Shown here piece after piece: positions 10,966-22,219 of a stretch of 64,000 nucleotides of DNA. The stretch is taken from the NCBI GenBank assembly GCA_021234155.1, contig JAJEKV010000683.1:1-64000 (forward strand), given 5' to 3'. Below the pieces are notes generated by a model, which was not told the DNA's origin, did not search any database, and saw nothing but the letters and a program-made list of their open reading frames with translations. The stretch's first letter is position 1; each line of letters begins with the position of its first letter. The position numbers and the translations under genes were made by a program. Source of the stretch: Isoetes taiwanensis. Lineage: Eukaryota; Streptophyta; Lycopodiopsida; Isoetales; Isoetaceae.

Positions 10966-11280
10966 ATGTACCCGATGCTAAAGTGGTCCAGAAGTAAGTA
11001 TGAGTTTCTGTTTTGTTTTTTATGATTTGATTATTCTCATATTGCAATTTCTTATGCTTGATTTATTCTCACATTGCAATTTTGCAGGTTTCATAAGCTT
11101 GTGATTAATAACATGATGCTCGGATCCAACAGCTTAAGCCATGGTAGGAAGAACTTTGATGCTCCTGTGTTCTGTCCTAAAATGCCAGAAACTAGTACCA
11201 GCAACCCTTGCATGTACATTGTGGCTTACATGCACAAATTCATAGATGACGTGGTTGATGCACAGCCAAGCTCCATTTTT
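10966..11280 (+). CDS. first two exons of an FCP1-like phosphatase gene
   Basis: Exon 1 (10966-10993) begins ATG and ends at GTAAGT. Exon 2 (11088-11280) begins after TTTTGCAG and ends at GTAAGT. Spliced, they read MYPMLKWSRRFHKLV..., then NFDAPVFCPKMPETS, MYIVAYMHKFIDDVV and DAQPSSIF. The frame continues into the exon at 15448 and then into one with the FCP1-like DLNSVLG motif. Splice signals and phases agree at each of these junctions, which supports a true gene. No domain is recognised in this N-terminal part. An unseen upstream exon is possible. Confidence 0.55.
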
Positions 11281-11312
11281 GTAAGTAGAACATGTTATTT
11301 TCCTATTAGTTA

Positions 11313-14300
11313 CTAGTAATGGTGCCCAGCGTTGCTGGGCATAAGTTGGGTGCATGTAGATGATCAGAGAGAAGAAAAGAGCCAGACATAAACTAACTTT
11401 GTAGTCTTGAGATAAGTTTCACTTGAAATGTATTATAAACTTTAGAACTTCTTCATTCTAATATGGAAATTCATGGGCAAAGTTGGAGATATGTCATTAT
11501 ATGTGATAGTCGCTAATTTTACACCTTGTCTCTGTATATTGGAGGAACGGGTCTTACCATAAAGGATTTTAACGTTTCTCTTCTTTTTGCATTTATACAC
11601 TTGTATTAAGAGATTGGGCACCCAAACTGGTGAATATAAACATTGAGAAATAGAAAACCAAGTACAACATTGTTGGGCTATATATGGTTCGATATATGGT
11701 TCGTGTTTATATGGCTTGTGTTTATGTGGTACCAGTCGATATAGAATATCATACTTTCACCTTTTTAATATAAAGAACTCTTGTGAGCTCATGCATTGTA
11801 CTTGATCCATGCCGATAGATTAGAATTCTCTGTCACTCATTTACAATTGTATGACGTGACAATTATGGAAACATTAAATTGTTTGATTTTGTAATGCAAT
11901 TTCCTAACTTTTCTATGCATACACAACCTCAAATTCATGACATCTCCAAGGCCACAAATAAAGAGCATAATGGCATTATTTTTGTGTGGTGTTCATGCAC
12001 ATGGTTTGGGGTACAAAAATGATTGGTTGTTGTAACTTCCTATTTTGCAGATTGCAACTGCCTTCACAGTATCGTTGATTATGCTTGACCTTCATAATAT
12101 AATGTTATAAGAAAAATACATATTGTATTGAAGTTGTATTGTCCATTGCCCCATTTTTTTCAGCTTTCCTTGCAAAATGCAATAAAATTAAGCAAATGCT
12201 TGCAAACTGCAATAAAATTAAGCAAATGCGCTGATCTTTTATTGTGTTAGATCAATGCTTACCAAAACTAAAATACGATTGATTACATCCCAATTAGTTG
12301 GGCCTCTATCACATTACATACAAAAGGCATAGGTGATATTTGGTCTTTAAGTTGCTTACTAAGATTAGACTATTAAGATTCTGATGATGCACAACCTAAA
12401 ATGGTGTTGTCCTTTTGCAGCAGGCTCCAATTATAATCCTGAGAGATGCTCCATTTATAATCATGGAACACGCATAGTATACGAAGCAACAAATGTAGGC
12501 TATCTAAAAGCGTTTCTAGTAGTTACTTTACCATAATGCGGGCAAGATTGAAGATACTCCTTCCTCTTTTTTTAAATACGTCTAGAGCCATACTTTAAAT
12601 TCTTTTTAAGAAATCTTTGAATATTGAAATAGATTTCAAGAGATCGAGCACATGTTGGTTAACATGATGCAAATATACAACACAACTGAAGAGATAAAGG
12701 ATTTGAAGCATCTCTTGATCAATCCTTTTGATCAATCCTTTTGGTCCGCAATTACTCGCAAAGTTTTTCTATAGGTTTTTCCAATCAAAGTTTAAAAGCA
12801 TGCATTTGAAGTCTTTAAATACACTTGTGTTCTTGACAAAGCCTAAAGTTCAAGAAAGACTTTTAGAAAAGCATGGCTGAAGCATTGCATGTTGCGAGAG
12901 GCAACATCAAATTGATTTTAATTTGGTGAGCTCCCTCTGTAAGTGATCCCTGAATGACGGTAATCTCCTGCACCATAAAAGAGAGGAGAAAATGTAGCTA
13001 AGGTCTTAAGGATATATAAACTATGGAAGTTTCTCTTTTCTTCATAGTGAGTACAACTTTCTCAAGGCGGGTTAATAACTTGATCTGAATAAGAGACATT
13101 CAAAAATGTGGTAGAAGAAAATATGAACATCTTAGTCAATCCCGAACTCATACAGTTCACCTTCATAACCTCTCTTTTCAAAAAAGCAGTCTCAATTTGC
13201 AAGCTTTAAAATGTATTTAAGCGCAAACAAAAAAAACAGAATAAATTCCAACTAAATTGCTAAACAGCTCCGTCTTTACAATATTTTAGCTCGACCAAAC
13301 TACAATGCCATCATTGGGCTTTCATATCCTTCTCCTTGTTTAAAGACTTTCTTCATAACCTTCTTGTCATCTGTGACTTTTTCAACTACTTTCTAGGATA
13401 ATAACTCAAGATCTAGTAGCATAGAATGTACATATGCATCAATTTCTATGGCATCTAAAAACTTAAAAATCTGTCTTTGTGAACTACAACAATTCAAATA
13501 GATTTACAGATTGTCATATCAGAAGTCCAACTAATTTCGTTTATTTGCATACCTTTAGAGGTTGTTTATATGCCATAGACCCAAGCCATATGTACTCGAA
13601 ATGCTAGAGGATGATTGAAGGAAAAGGCATCATACATATACTGCACTTGGAGATATAGCTGCACATACAGCATCAGCCTTACGACCTTGCTCTTCAAAGC
13701 CATCTGCAAAAACAATCTAAATATCATAAAATTGCTGACCAACCATTCATAGCCATAGTGCGAGACATTTTGGTAGCGAGGGTTTCACATCTTTGCATTA
13801 TGAATGCGAGAGATACTTGGCCCAAGACAATATTGAAAGAAATAAAATAAAGATGGCAAAAGCTGGCTAAAATAACAAAGCCCCCGCCGGCATAATTTAA
13901 CCTTATGAACTTAGTTCTATAAATGAAGAGCTTGGCCTAAATCAAGCAAAAACTCACCTCCTTGCTCGGCCGGGACACGGCCATAAGTGCCTTAGAATGC
14001 TCTCCACCTAAAAAATTAATCTGGAAGCAATCTGATGGAATTCGCAGTCAAGGCCGAAAGCCCTGGAGCTGTGCCCTTGTTTTATCTGGCTTTTCCAAAC
14101 AAACACAGTCGCTATAGCCTTGCTTGTGCTAAGGAAATGTTCATCCTCTCTGTAGCCTAAACACACACTGCCTATTACGTCTACAAATTTAACTAAGCAA
14201 CCCCTGAAACCCGCAAATTTATCCTTGGTGCAGCTTTGTGCTCTTTAGATTTAGAGTTCAAAGGGATTTATACAGTTTTGTGCTCTCTAGAATTACAGTC

Positions 14301-15408
14301 AATTCAATTTAACGATGGAAGCGTACCTGGGTTTACCTGGGTCGTCTTTTTTATTCTTGGCCTAGCCTCGGCAAAGAAGGCATTAATGCAGCAGCTCAAA
14401 TCGTGGGGTAATTTTACAAATTCTTGTCGACTTGAATTCTTCACAACATCGGCTGTGAATTGCCTTCTCACAGTTATTGCCTGTAGGTTCCAGGCTCCAG
14501 GTTCCCAATTTATGAATTTGCCTGACCTCCGGTTACTGGCGCACCAGGCAAAAGCATCGTGCTTGCCTTTGAAAACCAAAGCAAAGGCTATATGCCCAAA
14601 GCACTCAAAGCGAAAGCATCCGTGCTTGCCTTTGAAAAACCAAGCAAAGGCTATATGCCCAAAGCACTCAAAGCAGACGTCGCCAAATCAGAAAAATGTA
14701 AAAATACTGAGCTATGGAATAGAACAACCACAAAGAAACTCAAGCTTCGGCTATAGAAAATGGGCAACCTGTGTTCCCAAATAGATGGAGGATGTTTATG
14801 GCTATGGTAAATGGCTTTTGTGCCATTTCTACCTATTTTGTAGTAGTGAAAGAAAAACCTATAGAAGAGGGTCTACATGCCCTTTGCACACACGGACTAT
14901 TAGAGCGGGACTATTTTTTTCTTGAAGTAGAACTGGGAGTGGTGCCCAAGAATTTACCATAAAAATTTAGTACCCATGATTCTAGGCACTCGAGAGATTA
15001 CCACAGAAAGAAGCGCAAAGAAGACTTCGGTTTTAGAGGAAGGACATACATGAATCGTTATGCATAGTGCCACTTACGTTGCTTTCAGAAGAAGTTACCT
15101 TAAGCCATCCTTGCAAAAACAAAGAGAGCGGTGAGGAGAGCAAAAGAATAGAGTGACTGAGAACAGATCATTAAACTACCATTGGCTGGAGTGGCTGGAG
15201 GAGGTTCGTCCTGTCCTGGAAACGAAGTCACTCTGGCCTCTATAACCTCACTTCGACAAAGGGCGAAAGGCCGGAAGGGCGAACGGCCCCCTTTTTTTTT
15301 CCTTAAATGCAGGAAAAATATTCTCGGCCGTTGGATTTCATCGGATCATCTCAGCCCTCCAAATTAGGGCGTGGTCCATTACTTGCACTAAAACATTATA
15401 ATATAAGA
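11313..15408 (-). mobile_element. Helitron-1, non-autonomous, 4.1 kb
   Basis: The minus-strand 5' end is TCTTATATTATAATGTTTTA at 15408, preceded by A. The 3' end is the hairpin GCCCAGCAACGCTGGGC (11324-11340 on the complement), followed by ACCATTA and CTAG, with a T next outside at 11312. This gives the standard Helitron structure: 5' TC, hairpin, CTRR end, insertion between A and T, no target duplication. Near the 5' end it shares GGACC.CGCCCTAATTT with Helitron-4 and Helitron-6. No Rep/helicase or recognisable captured gene was found inside; the contents are AT-rich with stop codons in all frames. A 75-bp tandem duplication lies at 14550-14697. Confidence 0.85.
14550..14697. repeat. 75-bp tandem duplication inside Helitron-1
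   Basis: Two adjacent copies share GTGCTTGCCTTTGAAAA and GGCTATATGCCCAAAGCACT. They differ by a few indels. They encode a repeated short peptide in the open frame over this region, which I do not consider a real gene. Confidence 0.85.
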
Positions 15409-15447
15409 TTTGTTGGTATAGTCCTCTAATACTTGTGCACCATGCAG

Positions 15448-16220
15448 ATGACACCCAGTTGGTTCAATGATGCCTATGCCAAGTCACGGAGGGATCATCT
15501 AATGGAGGCATTAATTGTAGAAGGCGAGATGAATATACAAGCAGTTGTTCCTACACAGGGTAGATAGTCTCTTTGACTTGTTTGTAAATTACAGTTTTGT
15601 ATGAACCATGCTCCGAGCTTCTTTGTACTCAATAAGTAATGAAAAAATTAATTTATTTGTCTCACTTACACCTGTGCAAATAACAATTGTGTAATTATCA
15701 ATGTGTTTTCTCAATTGTGTAATCTGAAATGTAATTATAAATTGTGAATCTCAAGTGTTTTCTTGCTGATAGGTGAATCATCTAATTCAGGGAGAAAGCT
15801 CATTATCTTTGACTTAAATTCTGTGTTGGGCAAGAGTGTGCACAAGAATGAAAATATTAACTCAAGATACCAACAGATCCAGAAAGATGAGCTTCAATTT
15901 AATATAGGAAACAAGTTTTTTTTACTGCAGGCCAGGGTTAGAATCACTGTTAGCATTTGTAAGAGAAGGGTTTGATGTTGCCATCTGGTCTTCACTCACT
16001 TCTAAAAATCTCCTCCCAATTGTGGATCATATTTGTGATGCTTTTTCCATAAAGCTGAAGGTTGTTTACTGACCCGGGGAGCGATGTTGGACTACGCCAC
16101 ACAAACACCCTACCGAACCTCAAAAGGGGTTGTTTGTGAAACCATTAGCTATGGTATGGAAAGAGTACCCAGTACTATGGACATACAGTTACGATCGACG
16201 ATTTAAAGATACAAATCCAC
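15448..16220 (+). pseudogene. FCP1/NIF-like phosphatase domain exons, with frame break and stop
   Basis: Exon 15448-15559 (MTPSWFNDAYAKSRRDHLME...) joins in frame to an exon at 15773 that reads GRKLIIFDLNSVLGKSV. This is the family's first motif region (usually DLDxT/V; plant relatives often have DLNGVL). After a one-base frame change near 15925 the domain continues as PGLESLLAFVREGFDVAIWSS and SKNLLPIVDHICDAF. An in-frame TGA follows VVY (about 16070), then PTEPQKGLFVKPLAMVWKEY. The order matches NLI-interacting-factor-type HAD phosphatases, which dephosphorylate Ser/Thr in nuclear proteins. The second Asp of the catalytic motif is Asn here, as in some plant members. The frameshift and stop suggest that this copy is inactive, unless they are sequencing errors. 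Confidence 0.6.
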
Positions 16221-16242
16221 TTTGAATCTGTGAGGAAGCTAC

Positions 16243-17092
16243 GTGATGTCCTTTCTCTTGGACACCATATTAGGCGGGGCGACATTGCTTGTCATGGAGC
16301 TCATTCCATGGCTTAATGGATTCAAAATGGCTGAAGATGGTATAGTTTATGTGAAAGAGCATCCAATGACTAATGCAGCAGATAGCATATCAGAGCAGGT
16401 GGAACAGATTTTGCTGGCAAACTATGGCAGCAACTTGGGTGCTCTACTGCTTAAATTTAGTCAATATACGGAGCAAGGAATGGAGAAACTGCCATCATGT
16501 TATTGGCCTCTCGACTGGCCCATTGTTGGTACAGACTTTGATTGATGTACAAATTCAAATGTTATGAATATATGTATCAAAGTTTTTGTTCATTGCACTT
16601 GAGTACTCTGTTTTTACTGTCTTTCTTATTGGTACAATTATGAGTGTGTATACATAATTAAGTGATCTTCATTTGCTTTGTAGATGAATGGACTGAAACA
16701 CAAAAGACTATTAAGAAACTAAGAGATAGAGTTCTGCTGCACCTAGAGGTAATACAAACCAACACAAGCTGCAAGTACATAGGGTTGGGGACCGATTATC
16801 GCCTCTATACTGATGTTCCTGGACTTTGGGAAAAGGTTGGCCATATTGAAAATTATGAGGAACGAGCAACCATGAAATGTATATTGGCAGCAAATCACTT
16901 GTTGCACAACCCTTGGGGAAGGCACGTGTCCTGGAAGATGCAGGCCATGTAGGATGGAAAGGTTTGCCAGTGGCATGGACTACTGCTTTAGAGGATATCT
17001 CTTCAGCCTCTTGGCGGGCTGGAAGACATGATGCAATAGTCATAAGATATCAGGCTCCTACTGACATTTTGAAGCTAGGCCATGAATTATGA
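16243..17092 (+). pseudogene. downstream exons of the same gene or an adjoining one, unrecognised
   Basis: Coding-like stretches at 16243-16545 (ADSISEQVEQILLANYGSNL, WPLDWPIVGTDFD) and 16683-17092 (WTETQKTIKKLRDRVLLHLE, GHIENYEERATMKCILAANH, WRAGRHDAIVIRYQAPTDIL) follow the phosphatase domain on the same strand. The gap between them has an intron-like AT-rich sequence ending TTTGTAG at 16683. The second block changes frame near 16950. I do not recognise these segments; they could be the C-terminal part of the phosphatase-like gene. Confidence 0.35.
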
Positions 17093-17280
17093 GCCATGCT
17101 CATTTTCAGGTGTGTTGTATTTATGTCCACAATATAAATATATCAACCATTTGTACATGAAAACCTGTCCATTTCTTATCTTTGCCATGACTGAAACTAT
17201 TTTTAATGTTTATGCAATTCAACTTTCTTATGTTCAATTCTAATCAACTTACACTTAACAAATTTTTATAATATTTCTGG

Positions 17281-17470
17281 AATGTACAACAGATGTACAT
17301 AAGATGTATATTTGTTGTATATCTTATGTACATTGATGTACCTAATGCACTTCTGAAGTAGTCCATGTCATGTACAATGAAAATTTGTTCAGTTCTTATC
17401 TTTTATATGAACAAAGTATTACAATATTTCTGGAAAGTACTACAGATCTGACTTAGTCCATGTCATCTAC
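17281..17470. repeat. TGTACAT-rich repeat block (left)
   Basis: Several copies of the palindromic core TGTACA in ATGTACATNNNATGTA-like contexts lie next to the 3' side of the minus-strand transposase remnant. Comparable blocks occur at 19371-19560 and 20262-20430. Confidence 0.7.
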
Positions 17471-19370
17471 AATTGTTGGAAGTTGTGATAACAATGTCTC
17501 ATGGACTTCATCTGGCAAGTGAAATCTTTGTGCTTGCCCCCTTCGACTTGTGTTTTACTTTTTGAATGGGATTTGAACCCCAATCCACGGTTCGCGCAGT
17601 ACCAAAACATTCTTAGTAGGAAGCGGTTTATACTTATTGTGGCACGGGATTAGTTCATAATATTGTCCTTCAATGACACTAGTGCCAGCCAGAGTATTCA
17701 TTTCCATAGTCATCAATTGAATCTTCTTCCAATGCATGCTTTTCCCCTGGTGCACATGAGAACATAGTATGAAACACCTTCCACATTGTGCGGTCTTTTG
17801 CAAAAGACACAAATACATTTGAAACTCCTACAGTGTCATCTAAACCAGCCTCGTCTTCTGCATACAAAACATCCACATCATTTTCAGCTTCACCACGAGA
17901 GGCAATATGATCTGTGGGCTCCAAAATTTTTAGAGACCATTCTCCACAATGTTTAATGTTCTCACAATTCAACCAATTGAAGTTCATGCAAGCATCACAA
18001 AAGCACGAGAGTGGCCTGCATAGCAACTTTGTTGGATCTGCTGGGTTTATAGTTGTTGACACAGAATGTATCTGCTGAGTACCAGGTAAAATCTTGCAAT
18101 TGAATGCTTGCTGCCTGTTCACATCTGTTTTTCCAACCTCCCAAAACACCCTTTCATAATCCGATTCCTTGGCCCTTAAAACTGCACAAGTTGTTGCTGC
18201 ACCTGTCACTGGCATGCCATTTTGTTTTCTCTGCTCGCTCTCAAGCCACAACTTTGTTATACCAGCCTCGCCATCATGTGTGCCTTTCCCATGGCCAGAT
18301 CCAAAGAAATTCCATATCACTCGAATTTTATTTTCAATATGGTATCTACAGATTCCATACTATGCCCGTGCAGATTTGAATTGAGATGCACAACCATCCG
18401 ACCACACCTAATGAAGGTTTATATGTCCACCTCCATTATTCTTAAGCCACCCCAAATGTAATTTAAAACCATGTTGCACAAAATGAGTGTCATGCTTCCT
18501 GTCATCTGAAACATAGAAATGCACTGTTTTTTTAAGCTTACCTTCTATTTTCATCATTGAAATATGGACCAAAATACTAATTTGATCAGGATTCCAATGC
18601 TCGGATTGCACTTCGTCCCTCGGTTTCAATGTGTAGTTCTCTCGCAAAGTCAACAATGGACAACACACTATTATCAGGGAGTTTCTCAACACATCTTTTA
18701 AACTTTTGCTCTGCCAAGGTGTCTTTGTAAAGTTATGATCTCGTAAACTTAGCAAGCTGATTTTTCATGTTCTTTAACAAAACAGATGCTTTGTCATTCG
18801 ATCAACTAATCTAAGCCTTACGGATGTACCTTTTTGGATGGCTCATTGACATATGCATATACTTGCCGGTCCACATTCTGAATTCCATCTTCCTCGTTTG
18901 GACGGATGTCTAATTTTTTCACTCCATATTCATCACATTTACCTTTGATGCATTTTAGTTTATGCCATTCATCCGTCACATATTTTCATAACCTGTTGAC
19001 CTCCACAAGATACTAACATTATCAAAAGTCTTCTTGTTTGCTTGACATACTCCATTGTTTTCTTTGGGATGCACGGAGACAACTGCGGCAGCAAGTGCAA
19101 TTAACATGTAGGGATCTCCTCATATCATTGAAGGCCTTTCTGTACACATCTGCTTGCTCATGTTTGACACAACAACATGTGTTTCTCTCCTTCAATTTCC
19201 TTATGCAATCAGGTTTCAGATACTCGAACTGTCGAAGGCGAATTTTGGTATCAGGATTCTGATATACAAACTGTTGATAAAGCTCAGACTGCAATAACAA
19301 AAGCATTAAAGACCATGTTAGCAAAATGATATCGGCAACCAGATGCCAAAAGAGTATTGAACTATACTAT

Positions 19371-19560
19371 TGTACATTTAATGTATGTTCTATGTACATA
19401 AAATGTCCATCCAACAGTTCCACTGATCTGTTACTGTACATATAATGTACATCTAATGTACATCTAATGTACATCAGTACATCTAATGTACAGCCAACAG
19501 TTCCACTGATCTATTACTGTACATCCAATGTACATCCAATGTACATCTAATGTACATCTA
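19371..19560. repeat. TGTACAT tandem block (middle)
   Basis: At least eight TGTACAT words in a row, many as AATGTACATCTAATGTACATC-like units of 10-11 bp. A longer unit (AACAGTTCCACTGATCTRTT) is duplicated at about 19416 and 19498. The block lies between two transposase exons. Confidence 0.85.
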
Positions 19561-19581
19561 ATTAATGTTCCAATATTAGTA

Positions 19582-20250
19582 CCCCGGGGGGTTCACCTAG
19601 ATTATGGGGTACGAAACATGTGAGTGCACCAAATGGGTTTTTTTATTGTCTCTCTAGTACCGTATACTTAAGAAAAATATAAGGTTTTTATAGTTTGAAT
19701 GTGGTAAGGATACCAGAGGGAGTATGGTAGCGCCATTGTTCAATTCGTATTCATACTATAAGGGTCCGTCATTTTTGGTGAGCTTCTACTATTTTGGCTG
19801 CTTCATCTATTTCACATTATAAGATGAATTATAGGCTAGCTTATGAAGAGCTAAGACATCTAGACACAGTGAATTTCATGTTTTAATTTTAAACAACTAA
19901 GTTGACATCGAGTTTACTTATTGAACTCACAATATATTGAGTCAAATTCAACTCATGCTAATCATATTACATTTTGGTATGGATAATATACTTCAAGTTG
20001 TTTATATAATAAGTATTAATACTATGATAATATATGTTAAATATATATAAAATAATTGAGATATCGTATATGTATGTAAGGGGTTGTCAAGTAAAAGTGT
20101 TTTGGGCAAGTAATTATATGATATGGGCTGCATTCTTTTACAAATAATGTAGTCGTATACAAAGGGTTTTTCATATGGAACTATGGGTTTTTTGGCAACC
20201 TAAGGAACGCACATGGCATATATACCTATAATAGAGGTGAATCCCCCGGG
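19582..20250. mobile_element. 669-bp TIR element (MITE-like) with 7-bp target duplication
   Basis: The left end is CCCCGGGGGGTTCACCTAGA; the complement of the right end is CCCGGGGGATTCACCTCTAT, continuing with matching TTAT. Both sides carry ATTAGTA (19575-19581 and 20251-20257), a 7-bp direct duplication. The interior is AT-rich and non-coding. It sits inside the minus-strand transposase remnant and its TGTACAT block, so it inserted later. The G/C-run terminus plus 7-bp duplication does not fit the common plant superfamilies cleanly (hAT 8 bp, Mutator 9 bp, CACTA 3 bp), so I leave it unclassified. Confidence 0.85.
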
Positions 20251-20261
20251 ATTAGTACATC

Positions 20262-20430
20262 ACATTAATGTTACAATATTAGTACAATTAATGTACATAT
20301 GTATGATTTGTTTGGCTTCATTACCTGAAAGTACACTAAAATGTAAAATGATGTAATTTTGATATTCAAGTACATGTAAATGCAGCTACATGGACATGTA
20401 AGTGTTAACGGATGTACATCTAAAAAGTAC
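20262..20430. repeat. TGTACAT-rich block (right)
   Basis: Continues the block at 19371-19560 on the other side of the inserted TIR element: TTAATGTTACAATATTAGTA here repeats TTAATGTTCCAATATTAGTA before the element. Further copies of ATGTACAT or TGTAAAATG-like words follow. Confidence 0.7.
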
Positions 20431-21479
20431 CTAATAGCACATCACTACAAGATTTCTGCTACTATGTAAACAATGTAAAAATGTAAACAATGTAAAATGC
20501 AATACATTTCATGAAAACCATGTGTATTCATTAACAGGTCACTCGGAACAGAACTAGAATGTACATAAGAAAGTCATGAAAGAATTTTGGAAGAAAACAT
20601 AATCTCCAAAACTGAATTGATTCAATTACAAGAGCAAACCTGTGAGATATCAAGGTATTGTGTTGCTTGTGTTCTCCTCTTCATGACATCTCTAACCTTT
20701 GGTGAAACTTTGGTATTATCAAGCCAAAATTCACGAACCTGACATTTGATTGAATCATCGATTCTATTTGATCTTGGCATCCTTCCTGCCAAAGCCCATA
20801 CATTTGCTCCACTTAATGACATTATCTTCCTTCTTGCTACAGCTTTGGATAAATTTCTTGGCTGTATCTTTAGCAATTTTGAAGAAACATTCTTGTTTAT
20901 ATCTCGTTTTACAGTGAATGTTTTGCAGCCAATTTATCTTTGCTATTAGCAGACTTTACTTCTTGAAGCCCATCTTTCAAGTTTCTGATCATTGATTTCA
21001 TAACAATAACTTCGGAAGGATTTCCAATTACAGGTTCGAAAAAAGAAAAAAGCCTGTCATCTTGCAACAAACGAGCACAAAAAACTAATCTTTGATCTGG
21101 ACGAAGCGTTTGCCAGCAACTGAGGATGCAATCCACCGACCTGTCAACACGCTGCTTTATTTGTTTTGTGGCATAACACTAGCCAATGTCGGCATACTTG
21201 CGCTTAGAACCATCACTTCCATTGGAATTCTCACCCTCCATGAACAGATTGAAATTGATTTGTATTTCTTGTAGATTCAATTGGCATGTGTTTGCTTCTG
21301 GAATTCGTTCGATGTTCGTCCTATGAAAGGGGGGAATTTCGGAAAGGGAGGGACGGATCCATTCGAATTGGTTCGGTGGTTCGGTGGTTAACCAAGAATT
21401 TTGGGGGCACATCTAAAATGTACCCCAAAAAAGCACAAATTCGTCCTTCAATTGAGTACGATGTACGTACACCCTTTCA

Positions 21480-22219
21480 TGCTTTTACCCTTGAATGTGG
21501 GAATTCGAGATCAGCCAACTTCTTTCTGACTATGGTCTTCTAACCTTTGAGACTTCTCAGCTTACCTTCCTGAAATGGCATCCTAAACTTGACAATGAAC
21601 AAATGAACAATCTCTGTATTGCCTCAACATCCCTATTTGGGCTGAATCCTATCTATTGGGATGAGGAATGATTTAAGCTTCTTTTCAATTCTATTGGCAC
21701 GTATATCTCCACTGAATATTCTCCTTCAAGACCTCCAAGATCTTTTGTGCAACTAGATCTATCCAAAGATATCCCTCTTTCCATTCCATTCAAAGATGCC
21801 TTTGTTCAGAATCTTCTTTAACCCTCAGATGGTCTGGATTGCCTTCTCAATGTTAGAAATGTCTGCATAGGCATTTCTGGTACTGTGATTGTAGATCAAG
21901 CCCAGATGGACATCATGAAGACAATATTTCTCTTGAGTGTCAGATTTTGGACAAGGTACCTGCTGAACATATCTCAGGAAAACAGTCAGATGAGGTGTAT
22001 GCAAAAGAAAGTATTGATGAAGATATTAATGTCAGAAGAGAAATTCAATTTCACAAACTGTCAGAAGGTGACAGATTCAAATGGACAAGAGTGAATGGTA
22101 GTTATAAGAGAATTCAGAAGCAAAGAGCAGTTAGCGAGCAAAGGAAAGACAAAGAAAAGATGAAAGAGCAGTATGATTATAATGTCATGAAAAGCAAAGG
22201 GGCTATAGTAATTGGGTAA
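21480..22219 (+). pseudogene. LINE ORF1-like (DUF4283-type) remnant
   Basis: One frame reads QLTFLKWHPKLDNEQMNNL, then FGLNPIYWDEE, a stop, FKLLFNSIGTYIS, and FVQLDLSKDIPLSIPF. This order (a W-containing strand, then 'I...W....L..I.S.IG...', then '...V..DLSK.IP') is that of plant L1-type LINE ORF1 proteins. After a stop and frame change near 21820-21950, an acidic/basic tail runs on (RKDKEKMKEQYDYNVMKSKG). No reverse transcriptase follows; Helitron-2 starts about 230 bp downstream, so the element is truncated. Confidence 0.5.

Larger units (their letters stand above)
11281..15447 (+). other. intron of the FCP1-like gene, enlarged by a Helitron
   Basis: The donor GTAAGT is at 11281 and the acceptor CATGCAG ends at 15447. 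Removing the Helitron at 11313-15408 leaves an intron of about 71 bp, ordinary for a plant. The Helitron lies antisense to the gene. Confidence 0.7.
17555..21241 (-). pseudogene. DDE-like transposase remnant, multi-exon, minus strand
   Basis: Blocks in order on the minus strand start with ATG at 21241 (MEGENSNGSDGSKRKYADI). Next are 21136-20909 (LRPDQRLVFCARLLQDDRLF) and 20876-20622 (VREFWLDNTKVSPKVRDVM). Then come 19290-19022 (YLKPDCIRKLKERNTCCCVK, HVNCTC) and 18755-18408 (EHWNPDQISILVHIS, HDTHFVQHGFKLHLGW). The last is 18410-17679, with SDGCASQFKSARA and WNFFGSGHGKGTHDGEAG. The linked motifs (Cys cluster, HDTHFVQH, SDGCASQFK, SGHGKG..DG) are known to me from a widespread eukaryotic family of transposon-encoded proteins whose SDG Asp is probably catalytic. 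In-frame stops near 18410 and just after SARA show decay. The gap 19330-20620 holds a nested TIR element and TGTACAT repeats. A metal-dependent DNA strand-transfer role is inferred. Confidence 0.6.

Noticed and set aside
17562-17610. tRNA-like T-arm on the minus strand (GGGGTTCAAATCCC)
   Set aside because: Only the T-arm pattern is present; no cloverleaf could be built from the flanks.
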